Below, piece after piece: positions 1 to 8,972 of a DNA stretch of 64,000 bases (positions are counted from its first letter, which is position 1; each line of letters begins with the position of its first letter). A program made the translations under genes and the position numbers. The stretch spans positions 124,001 to 188,000 of the forward strand of contig MKJV01000112.1 in NCBI GenBank assembly GCA_001942185.1, written 5' to 3'. This DNA comes from Pseudonocardia sp. CNS-004 (GTDB taxonomy: Bacteria > Actinomycetota > Actinomycetes > Mycobacteriales > Pseudonocardiaceae). The notes under the pieces were generated by a model. It was given only the letters and a program-made list of their open reading frames with translations, did no database searches and was not told the DNA's origin.

Positions 1-57
1 ACCGCCCCGTGACACGGACTCTTACCTGGCACAGCCGAGCGACGAGAAGAGCCCGAC

Positions 58-912
58 ATGGCCGTCCAGGCACCGTCCACCGAGCAGATCCGGGACGCGT
101 GGGATGCGCTCGCACCCCGGTTCGACCAGTTCACCACGGCGGAGTGGGTGATGCCCCTCGGTGAGCGGGTGCTTCGCCGGGTCGAGCTCCGTCCCGGCAC
201 GAGGTTCCTCGACGTGGCCTGCGGCGCCGGGGCGCTGGCCATTCCGGCGGCACGCCGTGGCGCGGACGTGGTGGCGGTCGACATCGCCCCCACGATGATC
301 GACCGGTTGCGGGGGCGAGCGAGCGCCGAGGGGCTGACCACGATCGAGGGCCGCGTCATGGACGGGGAGGCGCTCGAGCTGCCCGATGACACGTTCGACG
401 TGTCCGCGTCGCAGAACGGGGTCTCGCTGTTCCCGAACCTCGAGCGCGGGCTGTCGGAGATCGTCAGGGCCACCAGGCCCGGCGGCCAGGTGCTGATCGT
501 CGCGTTCGGCGCACCGCGGAAGGCGGAGTTCCTGACCGTTTTCCTGGGTGCGCTGAAAGCGTGCGTCCCCGGCTTCACACCGTTGCCGACAGACCCGCCA
601 CCGCTGCCGTTCCAGCTGGCCGACCGCGGCCGGTTCCGTCAGGTGCTGGAGAGCGCCGGGCTCACCGACGTCCGCGTGGACGCGCTCTCCTGGGAGACGA
701 ACTTCGCGTCCGCCAACCGGTTCTGGGACGTCGTCACCGCCAGCAACCCGATCGCGGTGCAGCTGACCCGCGACCTGACCGGCGAGCAGCGGACCGCCGT
801 GCAGCAGGTGCTCGACGGGATGTTCCGCGAACGGTCCGGCGGTGCGCCGAACGCCGTCCTCAGCACCGAGATGAACATCGGCACCGGAACCAAGGACCAG
901 CGATCGCCATGA
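58..912 (+). CDS. Class I SAM-dependent methyltransferase
   Basis: A 284-residue protein with a UbiE/COQ5-like Rossmann methyltransferase fold. Motif I (LDVACGAGA) is at about residues 51-59, an acidic SAM-ribose segment (VVAVDIAP) at 71-78, and the post-motif stretch DGEALELPDDTFDV at about 102-115. The substrate cannot be read from sequence. A purine-rich GAGAAGAG precedes the ATG. The stop overlaps the start of the next gene (ATGA), so the two are probably co-translated. The reading frame is intact. Confidence 0.85.
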   Translation: MAVQAPSTEQIRDAWDALAPRFDQFTTAEWVMPLGERVLRRVELRPGTRFLDVACGAGALAIPAARRGADVVAVDIAPTMIDRLRGRASAEGLTTIEGRVMDGEALELPDDTFDVSASQNGVSLFPNLERGLSEIVRATRPGGQVLIVAFGAPRKAEFLTVFLGALKACVPGFTPLPTDPPPLPFQLADRGRFRQVLESAGLTDVRVDALSWETNFASANRFWDVVTASNPIAVQLTRDLTGEQRTAVQQVLDGMFRERSGGAPNAVLSTEMNIGTGTKDQRSP

Positions 913-1561
913 CCGAATCGACATCGTCCCGCCTCCGAGCGGTCGCCACCGCCCTGGCCCCGCTGGCATTGCTGGCCGCATTCGTGTGGCATCTCTACAT
1001 CCCCGGGCAACTGCCCAATGCGCCTGCCATCGCCGAGGCCGTGGCCGCGGACCGACGCGGTGGGGTCTGGCACATCTCGCGGCGGGAGTCGCCTCCGGTG
1101 TGGTCGTCCTCGCCTTCATCGCGGTCCGCGGTTTCGTACGCGAGCGGGCGGACGACCCGTGGAGCGCTCTCGGACTGCCGTTCATCGTGATCGGAAGCAT
1201 GCTCTACGCGATGCTGCCCGGCATGGAGTTCGCGACGCTGGCCGCGGTGCTCTCCGGCGGTGACCCGGTGGCGGCCCAGAGCGCGCTGCGGCCGTGGTTC
1301 CTCCCCGTGCTGCTGGTCGGGGCCGTCACGTTCGCGCTCGGCGTGCTGAGCGTGGCCAAGGGGATCGCCGGCCATCCCATCCTGAGCCCGGGGTTGACCC
1401 GCCTGGTCGTGCTCGGGCTCGTCGTCTTCGCGGCCAGCCGCTTCGTGCCGCTGTTCGCCGTGCAGGGCTACGTCCAGGCTGCCGCTGCGATAGTCGCGCT
1501 GTGGCCGATCGCCGCTCGGATGTGGAGCCCTTCGCCGGCACCGCTCGCTACCGCTGGGTGA
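909..1561 (+). CDS. Multi-pass membrane protein, unknown function (frameshifted)
   Basis: Starts at an ATG that overlaps the methyltransferase stop. The first 45 or so residues carry one hydrophobic helix (ALAPLALLAAFVWHLYIP). Near position 1050-1065 the frame must change to keep the similar-looking downstream part, which holds about five more hydrophobic segments (for example GVASGVVVLAFIAV and LTRLVVLGLVVFAAS). The joined product would be roughly 215 residues. I do not recognise a family. Overlap with the upstream methyltransferase is the only functional hint. The break is more likely a sequence error than decay, because the hydrophobic pattern continues cleanly across it. Confidence 0.6.
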
Positions 1562-1625
1562 ACGAATCGACGCCCCGCCCCCGGGCGGCGAAGATCCCCC
1601 GCCCGGGGGTCGGCTCGCCGGCCGT

Positions 1626-2072
1626 TCACCCTGTCATGGCTGGGGCGAACTCGCAGAAGCTCTCGTAGTGGTCATCGGTGTAGTACCAGTGCTCCGGGTC
1701 GCGCTCGTCCGGCCCACCCGTGACGATCCGGCGCGCACCCCGATCGTCCGACCCCGGCGTCTCGACCGTGAACTCCCGGTAGTAGCCGCGGTCCTCGTCG
1801 GGCAGCAGGCCCTCGCGGTTGCCGAACGTGACGCCGTCGTTGCGCGGGTACTCGTAGGGCCCGCCCGCCTCGATGTCGTCGACCACCTCGTGGGCCTCGG
1901 GCGGCAGGTCGGCCACGGAGCAGTCGGGGATGCCGTCGTCGTCGGCCGCGCTGCTGCTGGCGGCGGCGCTGGTGGAGGCGGACGAGGCGGCGGGCGGAGC
2001 CGAACCCGGTGCCGCCTGGCAGCCCGCCAGCGCGAGCACACCCAGCAGGAACCCGATCACGACCCGGATCAC
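1626..2072 (-). CDS. Secreted guanyl-specific ribonuclease, RNase Sa type, lipoprotein signal
   Basis: A 148-residue protein. The N-terminus is a lipoprotein signal (VLALAGC, lipid Cys18) followed by an Ala/Ser-rich linker to about residue 47. The catalytic domain matches the Streptomyces RNase Sa/barnase (N1/T1) family closely: LPPEA, VTFGNREGLLP, YYREFTVETPG, ARRIVTG and YYTDDHYESF. The expected general base Glu100, Arg114/115 and general acid His135 are all present. Cys51 and Cys140 sit where RNase Sa has its single disulfide. The GTG start overlaps the stop of the barstar-like gene (GTGA), so inhibitor is made first. Likely role is extracellular or surface RNA cleavage. Confidence 0.88.
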   Translation of the reverse strand: MIRVVIGFLLGVLALAGCQAAPGSAPPAASSASTSAAASSSAADDDGIPDCSVADLPPEAHEVVDDIEAGGPYEYPRNDGVTFGNREGLLPDEDRGYYREFTVETPGSDDRGARRIVTGGPDERDPEHWYYTDDHYESFCEFAPAMTG

Positions 2073-2539
2073 GCCTGCGCCTCCCCCAGCGAACGCACGC
2101 CGTGGCGGCGCACGAACGCGATCGTCTCGAACTGCCGGTCGCCCGGCCCGCCGCCCCGCCACAGGTCCTCGGTTGCGGCGCGCAGGATCTCGGTGAGCGT
2201 GAGGAAGCCCGGCAGATCCGCCTCCACCAGTTCCTCCGCGCCCGGCCACAGCAGCGCCACCCGCTCGTCCTCGGGCCACCAGGTGGCCAGGTCGCGCAGG
2301 GAGTCGACCAGCGCGTCGAGGTTGCGGCCCGCCGTCTCGGGCAGCCGCAGCGCCCGCGCGATCGCCGCCTGCGCCTCGCGCAGCCCGGTAGCGGGCCCGG
2401 CGACGTCGGCCACGGCGAACCCGCTCCCGGCGACCGTCCGGCGCACCTGCTCGGCATCGTCCGGGGCGGCCAGCAGCACCCCGCGACCAGCCAGGCCGGG
2501 CAGGAGGGTGGCGACCCGCACCCGCGCAGTTCCGTTCAC
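2069..2539 (-). CDS. Barstar-family ribonuclease inhibitor
   Basis: A 156-residue protein located just upstream of, and overlapping by four bases, the RNase Sa-type gene. The central part (residues about 50-115) resembles barstar: AIARALRLPETAGRNLDALVDSL is the typical helix-plus-loop that inserts into the RNase active site, followed by DLATWWPEDERVALLW. It is longer than barstar itself (about 90 residues), with extra sequence at both ends. Family knowledge says it binds the cognate RNase in the cytosol and protects the producer. The specific pairing is inferred from the gene overlap. Confidence 0.85.
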   Translation of the reverse strand: MNGTARVRVATLLPGLAGRGVLLAAPDDAEQVRRTVAGSGFAVADVAGPATGLREAQAAIARALRLPETAGRNLDALVDSLRDLATWWPEDERVALLWPGAEELVEADLPGFLTLTEILRAATEDLWRGGGPGDRQFETIAFVRRHGVRSLGEAQA

Positions 2540-2791
2540 CGGCCCATTGGATCAGAAGGAGCCGTCCGACGCCGGAGCAGCCGGTGGACATCCACCCCGG
2601 TGAGGTGCGTTCCGCGGGACGCGGTCCGCGAAAGTCACACGGCGGGTCCACCGGTGATCGGCGGGAACGTGCATGAACCGCGCTGATGCGGTTGATGTCA
2701 CGTTTCCGCTGTTCACGACCGCTTCCCGGGGTCGGGCGCGGTGCGCGCCGGACGTCCGCTCGGCGCGGCGACGCCGAAGGCCGGGTGACGC
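2540..2791. other. Intergenic region upstream of the barstar gene
   Basis: About 250 bases between the SRPBCC gene end and the start of the barstar-RNase pair. It presumably carries the promoter of the pair. I see no convincing small ORF and no strong hairpin. Confidence 0.4.
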
Positions 2792-3232
2792 TCAGCCGGC
2801 GGCGAAGTGCTTGCGCAGCGCGGCGATCCCGGCGCCGTAGATCCCGTCGGCGAAGGTCTGCGTCAGGCCCGCCTCGTCGGCGCCGTCGGCGTCGTACTCC
2901 GACCACCACTCCACGAACGCCTCGTCGGACGCCGTGACCGGCGCGACCCGGAACGTCGAGACGTACCGGCGCACGGCGAACGGGCTCTCCAGGATCTCGT
3001 AGGTGAAGCGGCGCTCGGCGTCGTGCATCTCCAGCAGGCGCTCGACCACGGTGCCACCGTCGCCCAGGGTGAGGCGGCGGACCGCGCCGACCTCGGCGCC
3101 GGAGCCACCCTCGTCGAGCTCGCTCGCGCTGACCGCGGGCAGCCACGCTGGGAGGCCGTTGAAGTCGCGGACCAGCGACCACACGGCATCGGCTGAGGCC
3201 GGGACGACACCACTGGCGTACGGGCGGGGCAT
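2792..3232 (-). CDS. SRPBCC (START-like/polyketide-cyclase-type) protein
   Basis: A 146-residue protein with the SRPBCC hallmarks: an N-terminal beta strand and helix (SADAVWSLVRDFNGLPAWLP), then GAVRRLTLGDGGTVVERLLE and a C-terminal helix (GIYGAGIAALRKHFAAG). It resembles the MxaD/PYR-like subgroup that binds hydrophobic ligands in a helix-grip cavity. It lies eight bases downstream of the TIM-barrel gene on the same strand, so it is probably the last gene of the Tm-1-like operon. The ligand is unknown. Confidence 0.8.
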   Translation of the reverse strand: MPRPYASGVVPASADAVWSLVRDFNGLPAWLPAVSASELDEGGSGAEVGAVRRLTLGDGGTVVERLLEMHDAERRFTYEILESPFAVRRYVSTFRVAPVTASDEAFVEWWSEYDADGADEAGLTQTFADGIYGAGIAALRKHFAAG

Positions 3233-3240
3233 GGCAGCTC

Positions 3241-4074
3241 CTATCGTCGGTCGAGACGGGTCTTGAACGCGCGGGTCTGTTCGGTGAGGGCCTTCTCCGT
3301 GGGCAGGCGCTCCATCGAGGAGGCGCCGTAGAAGCCGTGGCAGTTCTTCGTGCGCCCCAGCACGTGCGCCGCGTCGTCGGGCATCGCGATCGGGCCACCG
3401 TGGCAGAGCACCAGCACATCCTCGCGGACCTCGCGCGCGGCGGCGGCCCACTCGTCGATCAGCTCGACGCAGTCGTCCAGCGACTTCGTGGTCTCGGCGC
3501 CGATCGAGCCGCCGGTGGTGAGACCCATGTGGCAGACGATGATGTCGGCGCCCGCGCCGGTCATGGCGCGCGCGTCGTCGGCGGAGAAGACGTACGGCGT
3601 GGTGAGCAGGTCGGCCTCGCGCGCGGCCGCGACGAGGTCGACCTCCAGGCCGTAGCCCATCCCGGTCTCCTCCAGGTTGGCCCGGAAGACGCCGTCGATC
3701 AGGCCGACGGTCGGGAAGTTCTGGATGCCGGCGAAACCCAGGTCGGCCAGCTCGCGCAGGAACCGATCGGTGATCATGAACGGGTCGGTGCCGTTGACGC
3801 CCGCCAGCACCGGGGTGCGTTCGACGACGGGCAGCACCTCCGCCGCCATCTCGACCACGATCTCGTTGGCGTTGCCGTACGCGAGCAGACCGGCGAGCGA
3901 GCCGCGACCCGCCATCCGGTAGCGGCCGGAGTTGTAGATCACGATGAGGTCGATGCCGCCGGCCTCCTCGCACTTCGCCGACAGCCCCGTGCCGGCACCA
4001 CCGCCGACGATCGGCTCCCCGCGGCGGGCCATGTCCTGGAACCGCTCGACGAGCTGGGCGCGCGCGAACTTCAC
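3241..4074 (-). CDS. TIM-barrel phosphoenolpyruvate-hydrolase-like protein (Tm-1 C-terminal half)
   Basis: A 277-residue protein of the PEP-hydrolase-family/TIM-barrel signal transduction group (PF09370-type). Recognisable segments are GGGAGTGLSAKCEEAGGIDLIVIYNSGR, GLLAYGNANEIV, GVNGTDPF, GFAGIQNFPTVGLIDG, ICHMGLTTGGSIG-type glycine-rich loops and CHGGPIAMPDDA. The GTG start at 4074 is chosen because GGAGG lies six bases upstream, just after the stop of the UPF0261 gene. In plants the same domain is the C-terminal half of tomato Tm-1. Biochemical role in bacteria is not settled. Confidence 0.85.
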   Translation of the reverse strand: MKFARAQLVERFQDMARRGEPIVGGGAGTGLSAKCEEAGGIDLIVIYNSGRYRMAGRGSLAGLLAYGNANEIVVEMAAEVLPVVERTPVLAGVNGTDPFMITDRFLRELADLGFAGIQNFPTVGLIDGVFRANLEETGMGYGLEVDLVAAAREADLLTTPYVFSADDARAMTGAGADIIVCHMGLTTGGSIGAETTKSLDDCVELIDEWAAAAREVREDVLVLCHGGPIAMPDDAAHVLGRTKNCHGFYGASSMERLPTEKALTEQTRAFKTRLDRR

Positions 4075-4078
4075 GAAA

Positions 4079-5259
4079 CTACCTCCTGCCACGCGCCCAC
4101 CAGGCGTCGGCGAACTCGGGGTCGTTGATGTTGTACGGCAGGCGCTCGACCCGCCGCCGGTCGGTCTGGCGCACCTCGGCCTCGAGCGTGGCGAACAGCG
4201 CCTCGTCGGCATCGGGGTCCCAGAACGCCTGCCCCGGCGCGTCCAGCGCGGAGACGCCGCCGGTGGGCAGCAGGAACCGCACCGGCCCCTCGCAGGCGTG
4301 AGCCCGCGGGCGAGGAACCGCGCGAACGCGACGTTCTCCTCCGCGGTGGTGCGCATGAGCGTGACCTGCGGGTTGTGCTCGTAGAACGTGCGCGCGGCGA
4401 ACGGCGACGGCACGGTGGACGGCGCCCCGAAGTTGACCATGTCCAGGGCGCCGCACGACCCGACGTACGGCACGCCGGTGCGCGCGATCGCGGCGAGCCG
4501 GTCCTCGGTGGCCGGGAAGACCCCACCGACGAGCAGGTCGCAGACCTCGGTGGTGGTGATGTCCAGGACCGAGCCGACCAGGCCGTCATCCACGAGCTTC
4601 TCCATCGCCCGCCCGCCGGTGCCGGTGGCGTGGAACACCAGCGGATCGACGGCGTCGCCGAGCCGCTGCGTGACGGCCGTGACGCACGGCGTGGTGACCC
4701 CGAACATCGTGAGGCCCACCGCGGGCCGGTCGTCGGCCGCGGGGATCTCGTGCGTGACGATCCCGGCGAGCGCGTGTGCGGCGTTGCCGATCACCCGGCG
4801 GGAGATGCGGTTGAGGCCGGCCACGTCGGTGACCGAGTACCACATCGCGATGTCGGAGGCGTCGACGTAGGGCGCGACGTTGCCGGACGCCACCGTCGAC
4901 ACCATGACCTTCCCGACGCCGACCGGCAGCGCCCGCATCGCCGGGGTGACCAGCGCGGTGCCGCCGGAGCCGCCCAGCCCGAGCACGCCGCCGACGTCGG
5001 GGCGGCCCAGCAGGAACCGCTGCAGGGCCACCGCCATCGCCGCGACCGCGCTGCCGCGGTCGTCGGTGAACACCGCATCCGGCCCGTCGGGGTGGTGGCC
5101 CGCCACCTCCTGCGGCGAGACGTCTGCCGGGCCGGTGCGCACCGACGTGGACACGTCGACCGTGACGACGCCCGCTCCCGCCCCGCGCACGAGGTCCGCG
5201 GCGTAGCCGAGCTCGGCGCCCTTCGTGTCGAAGGTTCCGATGACGTAGGCGAGGCCCAT
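4079..5259 (-). CDS. UPF0261/Tm-1-like ATP-binding protein (frameshifted)
   Basis: About 390 residues once a frameshift near 4300 is repaired. The N-terminus (YVIGTFDTKGAELGYAADL) is the UPF0261 signature, followed by GLGGSGGTALVTPAM and MVSTVASGNVAPYVDASDIAMWYSVTDVAGLN, the conserved block that binds ATP in the tomato Tm-1 structure. The end, SALDAPGQAFWDPDADEALF and LPYNINDPEFADA, is also typical of the family. The ATG at 5259 is used; an in-frame GTG lies six codons upstream. At the break the sequence reads as if one G was lost from an ACGGCC run. Operon with the TIM-barrel and SRPBCC genes. Confidence 0.83.
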
Positions 5260-5297
5260 GATTCGTTCATAGTCCACGCCCGGGCCGCTGGCGAGCC

Positions 5298-6124
5298 TCA
5301 GATCGCGATCTCACCCCGAACGCAGGTGACCGCATCACCGCCGACCCACACCGTGCCGTCGGTGTCCTGGTCGACGAACACCCGCCCGGCGCGACCCACC
5401 GCCGTGCCCTGGGACGCGACGTAGGGAGCCCGGAGCCGGCCGCTGCGCAGCAGCCACAGCGCGAGACCGGCGTTGAGGCTGCCGGTCACCGGGTCCTCGA
5501 CGCCGCTGCGACCAGCCGGGAAGAACGCCCTGACCTCGACCGCCTCCGGCGACCCTTCCGGGTACGGGCCGACGATCCCGAGCTTGAGGTCCTCGGTGTT
5601 CGGTTCGACGGCCAGCACGGTCTTCGCGTCGTCCAGGAGGACCGCCACCCAGCCCGGGCCGTTGTCGACCCACCGGCGTCCCGGATCCCGGCCCGGTCGA
5701 TGCCCAGTACACCCGCGATGCGCGCCTGCAGCTGCTCGTCGACCGGCTCGTCGCGCATCAGCGGCGGCGCGGCGAACGCGAGCCGTCCGCCGGTGCGGCG
5801 CAGCGGGATCAGCCCCGCCGCGCACTCCTGCACGACCGTGTTCCCCGGCTGCGGGTTCATGGACAGCCACGCGTGGCAGGTCCCGATCGTGGGGTGCCCG
5901 GCGAACGGGAGCTCCTCCGCCGGGGTGAAGATCCGGACCCGGTAGTCGGCCCCGGGGGTGGTCGGCGGGAGGACGAACGTCGTCTCGGACAGGTTCGTCC
6001 AGTTCGCGATGCGCTGCATCTGCTCCGTGGTGAGGCCGTCCCCGTCGAGCACGACCGCGACCGGGTTGCCCCGGTACGGCTCGGCGGAGAAGACGTCGAC
6101 CTGAGCGAACGGGCGGCTTGTCAT
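5298..6124 (-). CDS. PhzF family phenazine-biosynthesis-like isomerase (frameshifted)
   Basis: About 275 residues after joining two frames near 5678. The N-terminal half has QVDVFSAEPYRGNPVAVVLD, NLSETTFVLP (with the catalytic Glu of PhzF-type isomerases) and FAGHPTIGTCH. The C-terminal half has VEVRAFFPA, DPVTGSLNAGLA and a terminal beta-rich segment, all diagnostic of the two-lobed diaminopimelate-epimerase-like fold. The substrate is unknown; no other phenazine genes are nearby. At the break a GCCCGG appears shortened to GCCGG. Confidence 0.83.
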
Positions 6125-6185
6125 GCTCTGCAGGATCACCGGCGACGGGCCGGACCGCCACGGCCAATCCGCGAGCACTGGCCCC

Positions 6186-6407
6186 TCACGCTCCGGGTAG
6201 CTGCGCTCCGGACAGGTTCGCCCAGATCTGGGTGAGCATCCCGAGGTACGTCAGCCCGATCGCCACGAGCACCACGAGCGTCACCGCGAGCCACACGGGA
6301 AGCGGGGCTCGCCCACCACCGCGACCGTCACCGCCGCCGGGCGGCGCGGTCCGGGGTGGGATCTCCGCCTGCCGTGCGTCGGGCGGGAGCCAGAGGAGAA
6401 CCGTCAT
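6186..6407 (-). CDS. Small single-pass membrane protein, unknown
   Basis: A 73-residue protein: a soluble proline/glycine-rich N-terminal 40 residues and one C-terminal transmembrane helix (VWLAVTLVVLVAIGLTYLGML). It follows the symporter gene and the 30-residue peptide on the same strand. I do not recognise a family. Its placement suggests a partner or assembly factor of the transporter, which is inference only. Confidence 0.5.
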   Translation of the reverse strand: MTVLLWLPPDARQAEIPPRTAPPGGGDGRGGGRAPLPVWLAVTLVVLVAIGLTYLGMLTQIWANLSGAQLPGA

Positions 6408-6420
6408 CGATCCCGACCCG

Positions 6421-6513
6421 CTACAGCCAGACGCCGAGGATGACCAGCCATGCGACGACGAGCAGGATGCCGACGCCGAGCAGGCTGTCCTCAAGTTTCA
6501 GGAGCGCCTTCAT
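6421..6513 (-). CDS. 30-residue transmembrane micropeptide
   Basis: A very short ORF, ATG at 6513 to TAG at 6421. It encodes an amphipathic start (MKALLKLEDSLLG) and one strongly hydrophobic helix (VGILLVVAWLVILGVWL). It has GGAGG about six bases upstream of the ATG (complement of cacctccag at 6517-6525). It lies 28 bases after the symporter stop and 13 before the next small gene. The combination of good ribosome site, hydrophobic helix and operon position supports a real micropeptide. Confidence 0.55.
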   Translation of the reverse strand: MKALLKLEDSLLGVGILLVVAWLVILGVWL

Positions 6514-6541
6514 GAACACCTCCAGCCTCACATCACGGACC

Positions 6542-8400
6542 TCAGGATCCGGAACCCTCGACCGTCGGTCCGCTTCCGACGGCGAACCGCCGCAGCCCGA
6601 CCTCCTTGACCACGGGGCGCGTCTCCGCCTGCGCGCGTTCGATCTGCCCCTCGAGCGGCCGGGACAGGCCGGCCTTGAAGGCGAGTCCCCACATCATCAC
6701 GAACCCGATGAGCCACCAGGTGACCTGCCAGGCCCACACCGGTGGGAGCCCGGCGAAGCTGATGAAGTTGTTGCCGAGCACGATGCCCGGTCCGATCGCG
6801 AAGATGAACCACACCGGAGCGAGCACCCACATCGCGCGTCGCCACGGCCGTTCCGCGGGACGCACCGCATCGATGTCGTTCAGCCAGGCGGTCATCTCCG
6901 TTCGGACGGCGACGACGTCGGGCAGGCGGTTCCGCTCCCGCTTGCGCGTGAGCGCGGTGACCCCGAAGGCCACGGCGAAGCCGACGATCCCGCCCCAGCC
7001 GGCGCTGTGGATGTTGAGCGGGTACTGGAACGCGTCGATCGCGAAGGTGGCGATCACCGCGACGATCCCGAGCCCGAGCGCCCACGCCATCGCTGTGCCG
7101 GTGAACTTGCGCAGGTACAGCACGTCGAGCAGCGGCACGTAGAGCAGGAACCCGAGGCCGTCGCCAGGCCGCCCAGCAGGACGATCGCGGCCTGGTTGGT
7201 GAACGCGACGAGCAGCGCGACCGCCACGATGACGAACACCAGCAGCCTGCCGACCCAGATCTGCTCACCGTGCCCGGCGTCCGGGCGGAGGTAGCGGACG
7301 TAGACGTCGCGCATGAGCATCGCCCCGCCGGTGCCCATGTAGGCGGCGCCGGTGGACTGCATCGCGGCCAACGCGCCGACGACGACGAACCCGGCCAGCG
7401 GGCCGGAGATCAGCTCGCTGACGATCGCGGGCACCAGCGCGTCGGTGTTCTCCACGCTGATGACACCGTCCTCGATCAGCAGCCGCCCGCCGAGGCCCTG
7501 GATCGCGGTGAAGAAGAACAGCGCGAACCCGACGAACAGGGTCGAGGCGAACACCTGCTGCCAGGGGAACGGCCGGGGGTCGCGGTTGGCGAAGGTCCAC
7601 ATGTGGAACGCCGGCGATGCCATGATGCCCATCAGCGAGAACATGTAGGTGAGCTGGAAGACACCGGTCCACACGGTCTCCCCGGTCGACCCCGGGGACC
7701 AGACGCCCGGCACCGTGAGGTACTCCTCCGAGAGGCCGTTCACCCGGGCGATGAACGGGTCCCATCCGCCGAAGTAGTTCAGCACGACCGCGCCGATCAC
7801 GACGATCCCGAGCCAGAGCAACCCGGCTTGCAACGCATCCACCCACGCGGTGCTGCGCAGACCGCCCGCCGCGACGTAGAAGAACACGATCGCGGCGAGG
7901 AACAGGCTGCCGACGATCACGTTCACCCCGGTGGTCACCGAGAATATGAACCCGGCCGCCACGAGCTGCACCGCGGTGTAGAACGAGCTGTACAGGAACG
8001 CGATCAACACGATGAGCGCCCGGATGACCTCACCGGAGCCGCGCTCGTTGCCGTAGTAGTAGGAGTAGAGGTCGCCCGGCGTGACGAACTCGTAGCGCTT
8101 GCCGAGCAGCCACAACCGCTTGGCGAAGAAGGTGGCGGTGATCGGGATCGTGATCACGTAGAAGGACGCGAAGGCGTAGGTCAACCCCGAGAAGGCGATC
8201 GAACCGGGGTGACCGACGTAGGTCCATCCGGAGAACGATGTCGCCGTTGCGGCGAGCAGGAACAACCACATCGGCAGGCCCCGGCCGGCCACCGTCCACT
8301 GGCTCGACGTCTTCGCCCAGAAGAAGCCCTTCATGCCCCAGAAGACGCAGTACGCCCAGTACACGCCGGAGAAGATCCAGACCCATGCCGCGGTGCTCAT
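6542..8400 (-). CDS. Sodium:solute symporter, SSS/SLC5 family (frameshifted)
   Basis: About 620 residues in two frames joined near 7165. The N-terminal part shows the SSS pattern: WTVAGRGLPMWLFLLAATATSFSGWTYVGHPG (sodium-site helix 1 region), RYEFVTPGDLYSYYYGNE, GGLRSTAWVDALQAGLLWLG and FHMWTFANRDPR. The C-terminal part adds helices and a charged tail. The break reads as loss of one G (ACGGGCC to ACGGCC) inside a helix, so it is likely an error. It is preceded by a 98-residue membrane protein and followed by two more small ones. The substrate is probably an organic anion; it cannot be assigned. Confidence 0.82.
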
Positions 8401-8407
8401 CGCCGCG

Positions 8408-8704
8408 TCACCTCCGTTTCGGCTGCCCCGTTCCGCGGAGGCGACGCTGGCAATCCCTGGCCATCCGGGACGCGCGTAGCGCGAGCACCGTGAAGACGAT
8501 CCCGCCGCCGACGGCCCCGGCGACGAGGATCAGTTCCAGCCCGTGACCGCCGCCGAACGGGTTCCCCTCGCGGACGACCGGCACCCCGATGACCAGTGCG
8601 ATGCCGAAGCCCAACGCACCCATGAGGCTCGATCGCGAGGCGGCACGGGAGAACTCGGCGTAGGCCTTCTCCAGGGCCTCGCGCGGCACGCCGGTCTTGG
8701 CCAT
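8408..8704 (-). CDS. Small two-helix membrane protein preceding the symporter
   Basis: A 98-residue protein with an N-terminal charged helix (EALEKAYAEFSRAAS) and two transmembrane helices (LMGALGFGIALVIGVPVV and LELILVAGAVGGGIVFTVLAL), ending in a basic tail. It ends seven bases before the symporter start, so the two are co-transcribed and probably coupled. The size and topology resemble DUF485/DUF4212-type small subunits that accompany SSS symporters in other bacteria. That functional link is inference. Confidence 0.62.
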   Translation of the reverse strand: MAKTGVPREALEKAYAEFSRAASRSSLMGALGFGIALVIGVPVVREGNPFGGGHGLELILVAGAVGGGIVFTVLALRASRMARDCQRRLRGTGQPKRR

Positions 8705-8735
8705 TGAACGTCGCCTCGATCCGATCACCCGATCG

Positions 8736-8758
8736 AGTCAGTCTAGAGTGACTGTCAA
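8736..8758 (-). promoter_or_regulatory. Candidate promoter/operator of the symporter operon
   Basis: On the minus strand a TTGACA hexamer (8753-8758) precedes the operon. It overlaps an inverted repeat CAGTC (8739-8743) and GACTG (8750-8754). No clear -10 is seen at standard spacing. The palindrome could be a repressor site. Sequence observation only. Confidence 0.3.
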
Positions 8759-8852
8759 CACATCAGCGTCCGCACATCTGGATTCTTGAGGCCTGCCGTG
8801 CTACGCCCCGGCCGCCCGAGAAGCACATCCTTGTTGTCGCCACCGCAGCCTT

Positions 8853-8898
8853 GCGCTGCTCACCCCGCGCACCGGCGGGCAATCGCGGCGAGCAGCGC
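8853..8898 (-). terminator. Long inverted repeat after the propane operon, candidate terminator
   Basis: Perfect 9-base arms GCGCTGCTC (8853-8861) and GAGCAGCGC (8890-8898) enclose a 28-base GC-rich loop. It lies 75-120 bases beyond the last gene of the minus-strand propane cluster and before the opposite promoter region of the symporter. There is no T-tract, as is common in high-GC actinobacteria. The rest of 8705-8972 holds no gene I can see. Confidence 0.4.
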
Positions 8899-8972
8899 AC
8901 GGCCGCACCCACTGCTGCCGTGAGGTACTGCTGATCACGGACCCAGGCCGGTTCGGTGGCAGGCGGATGAGA

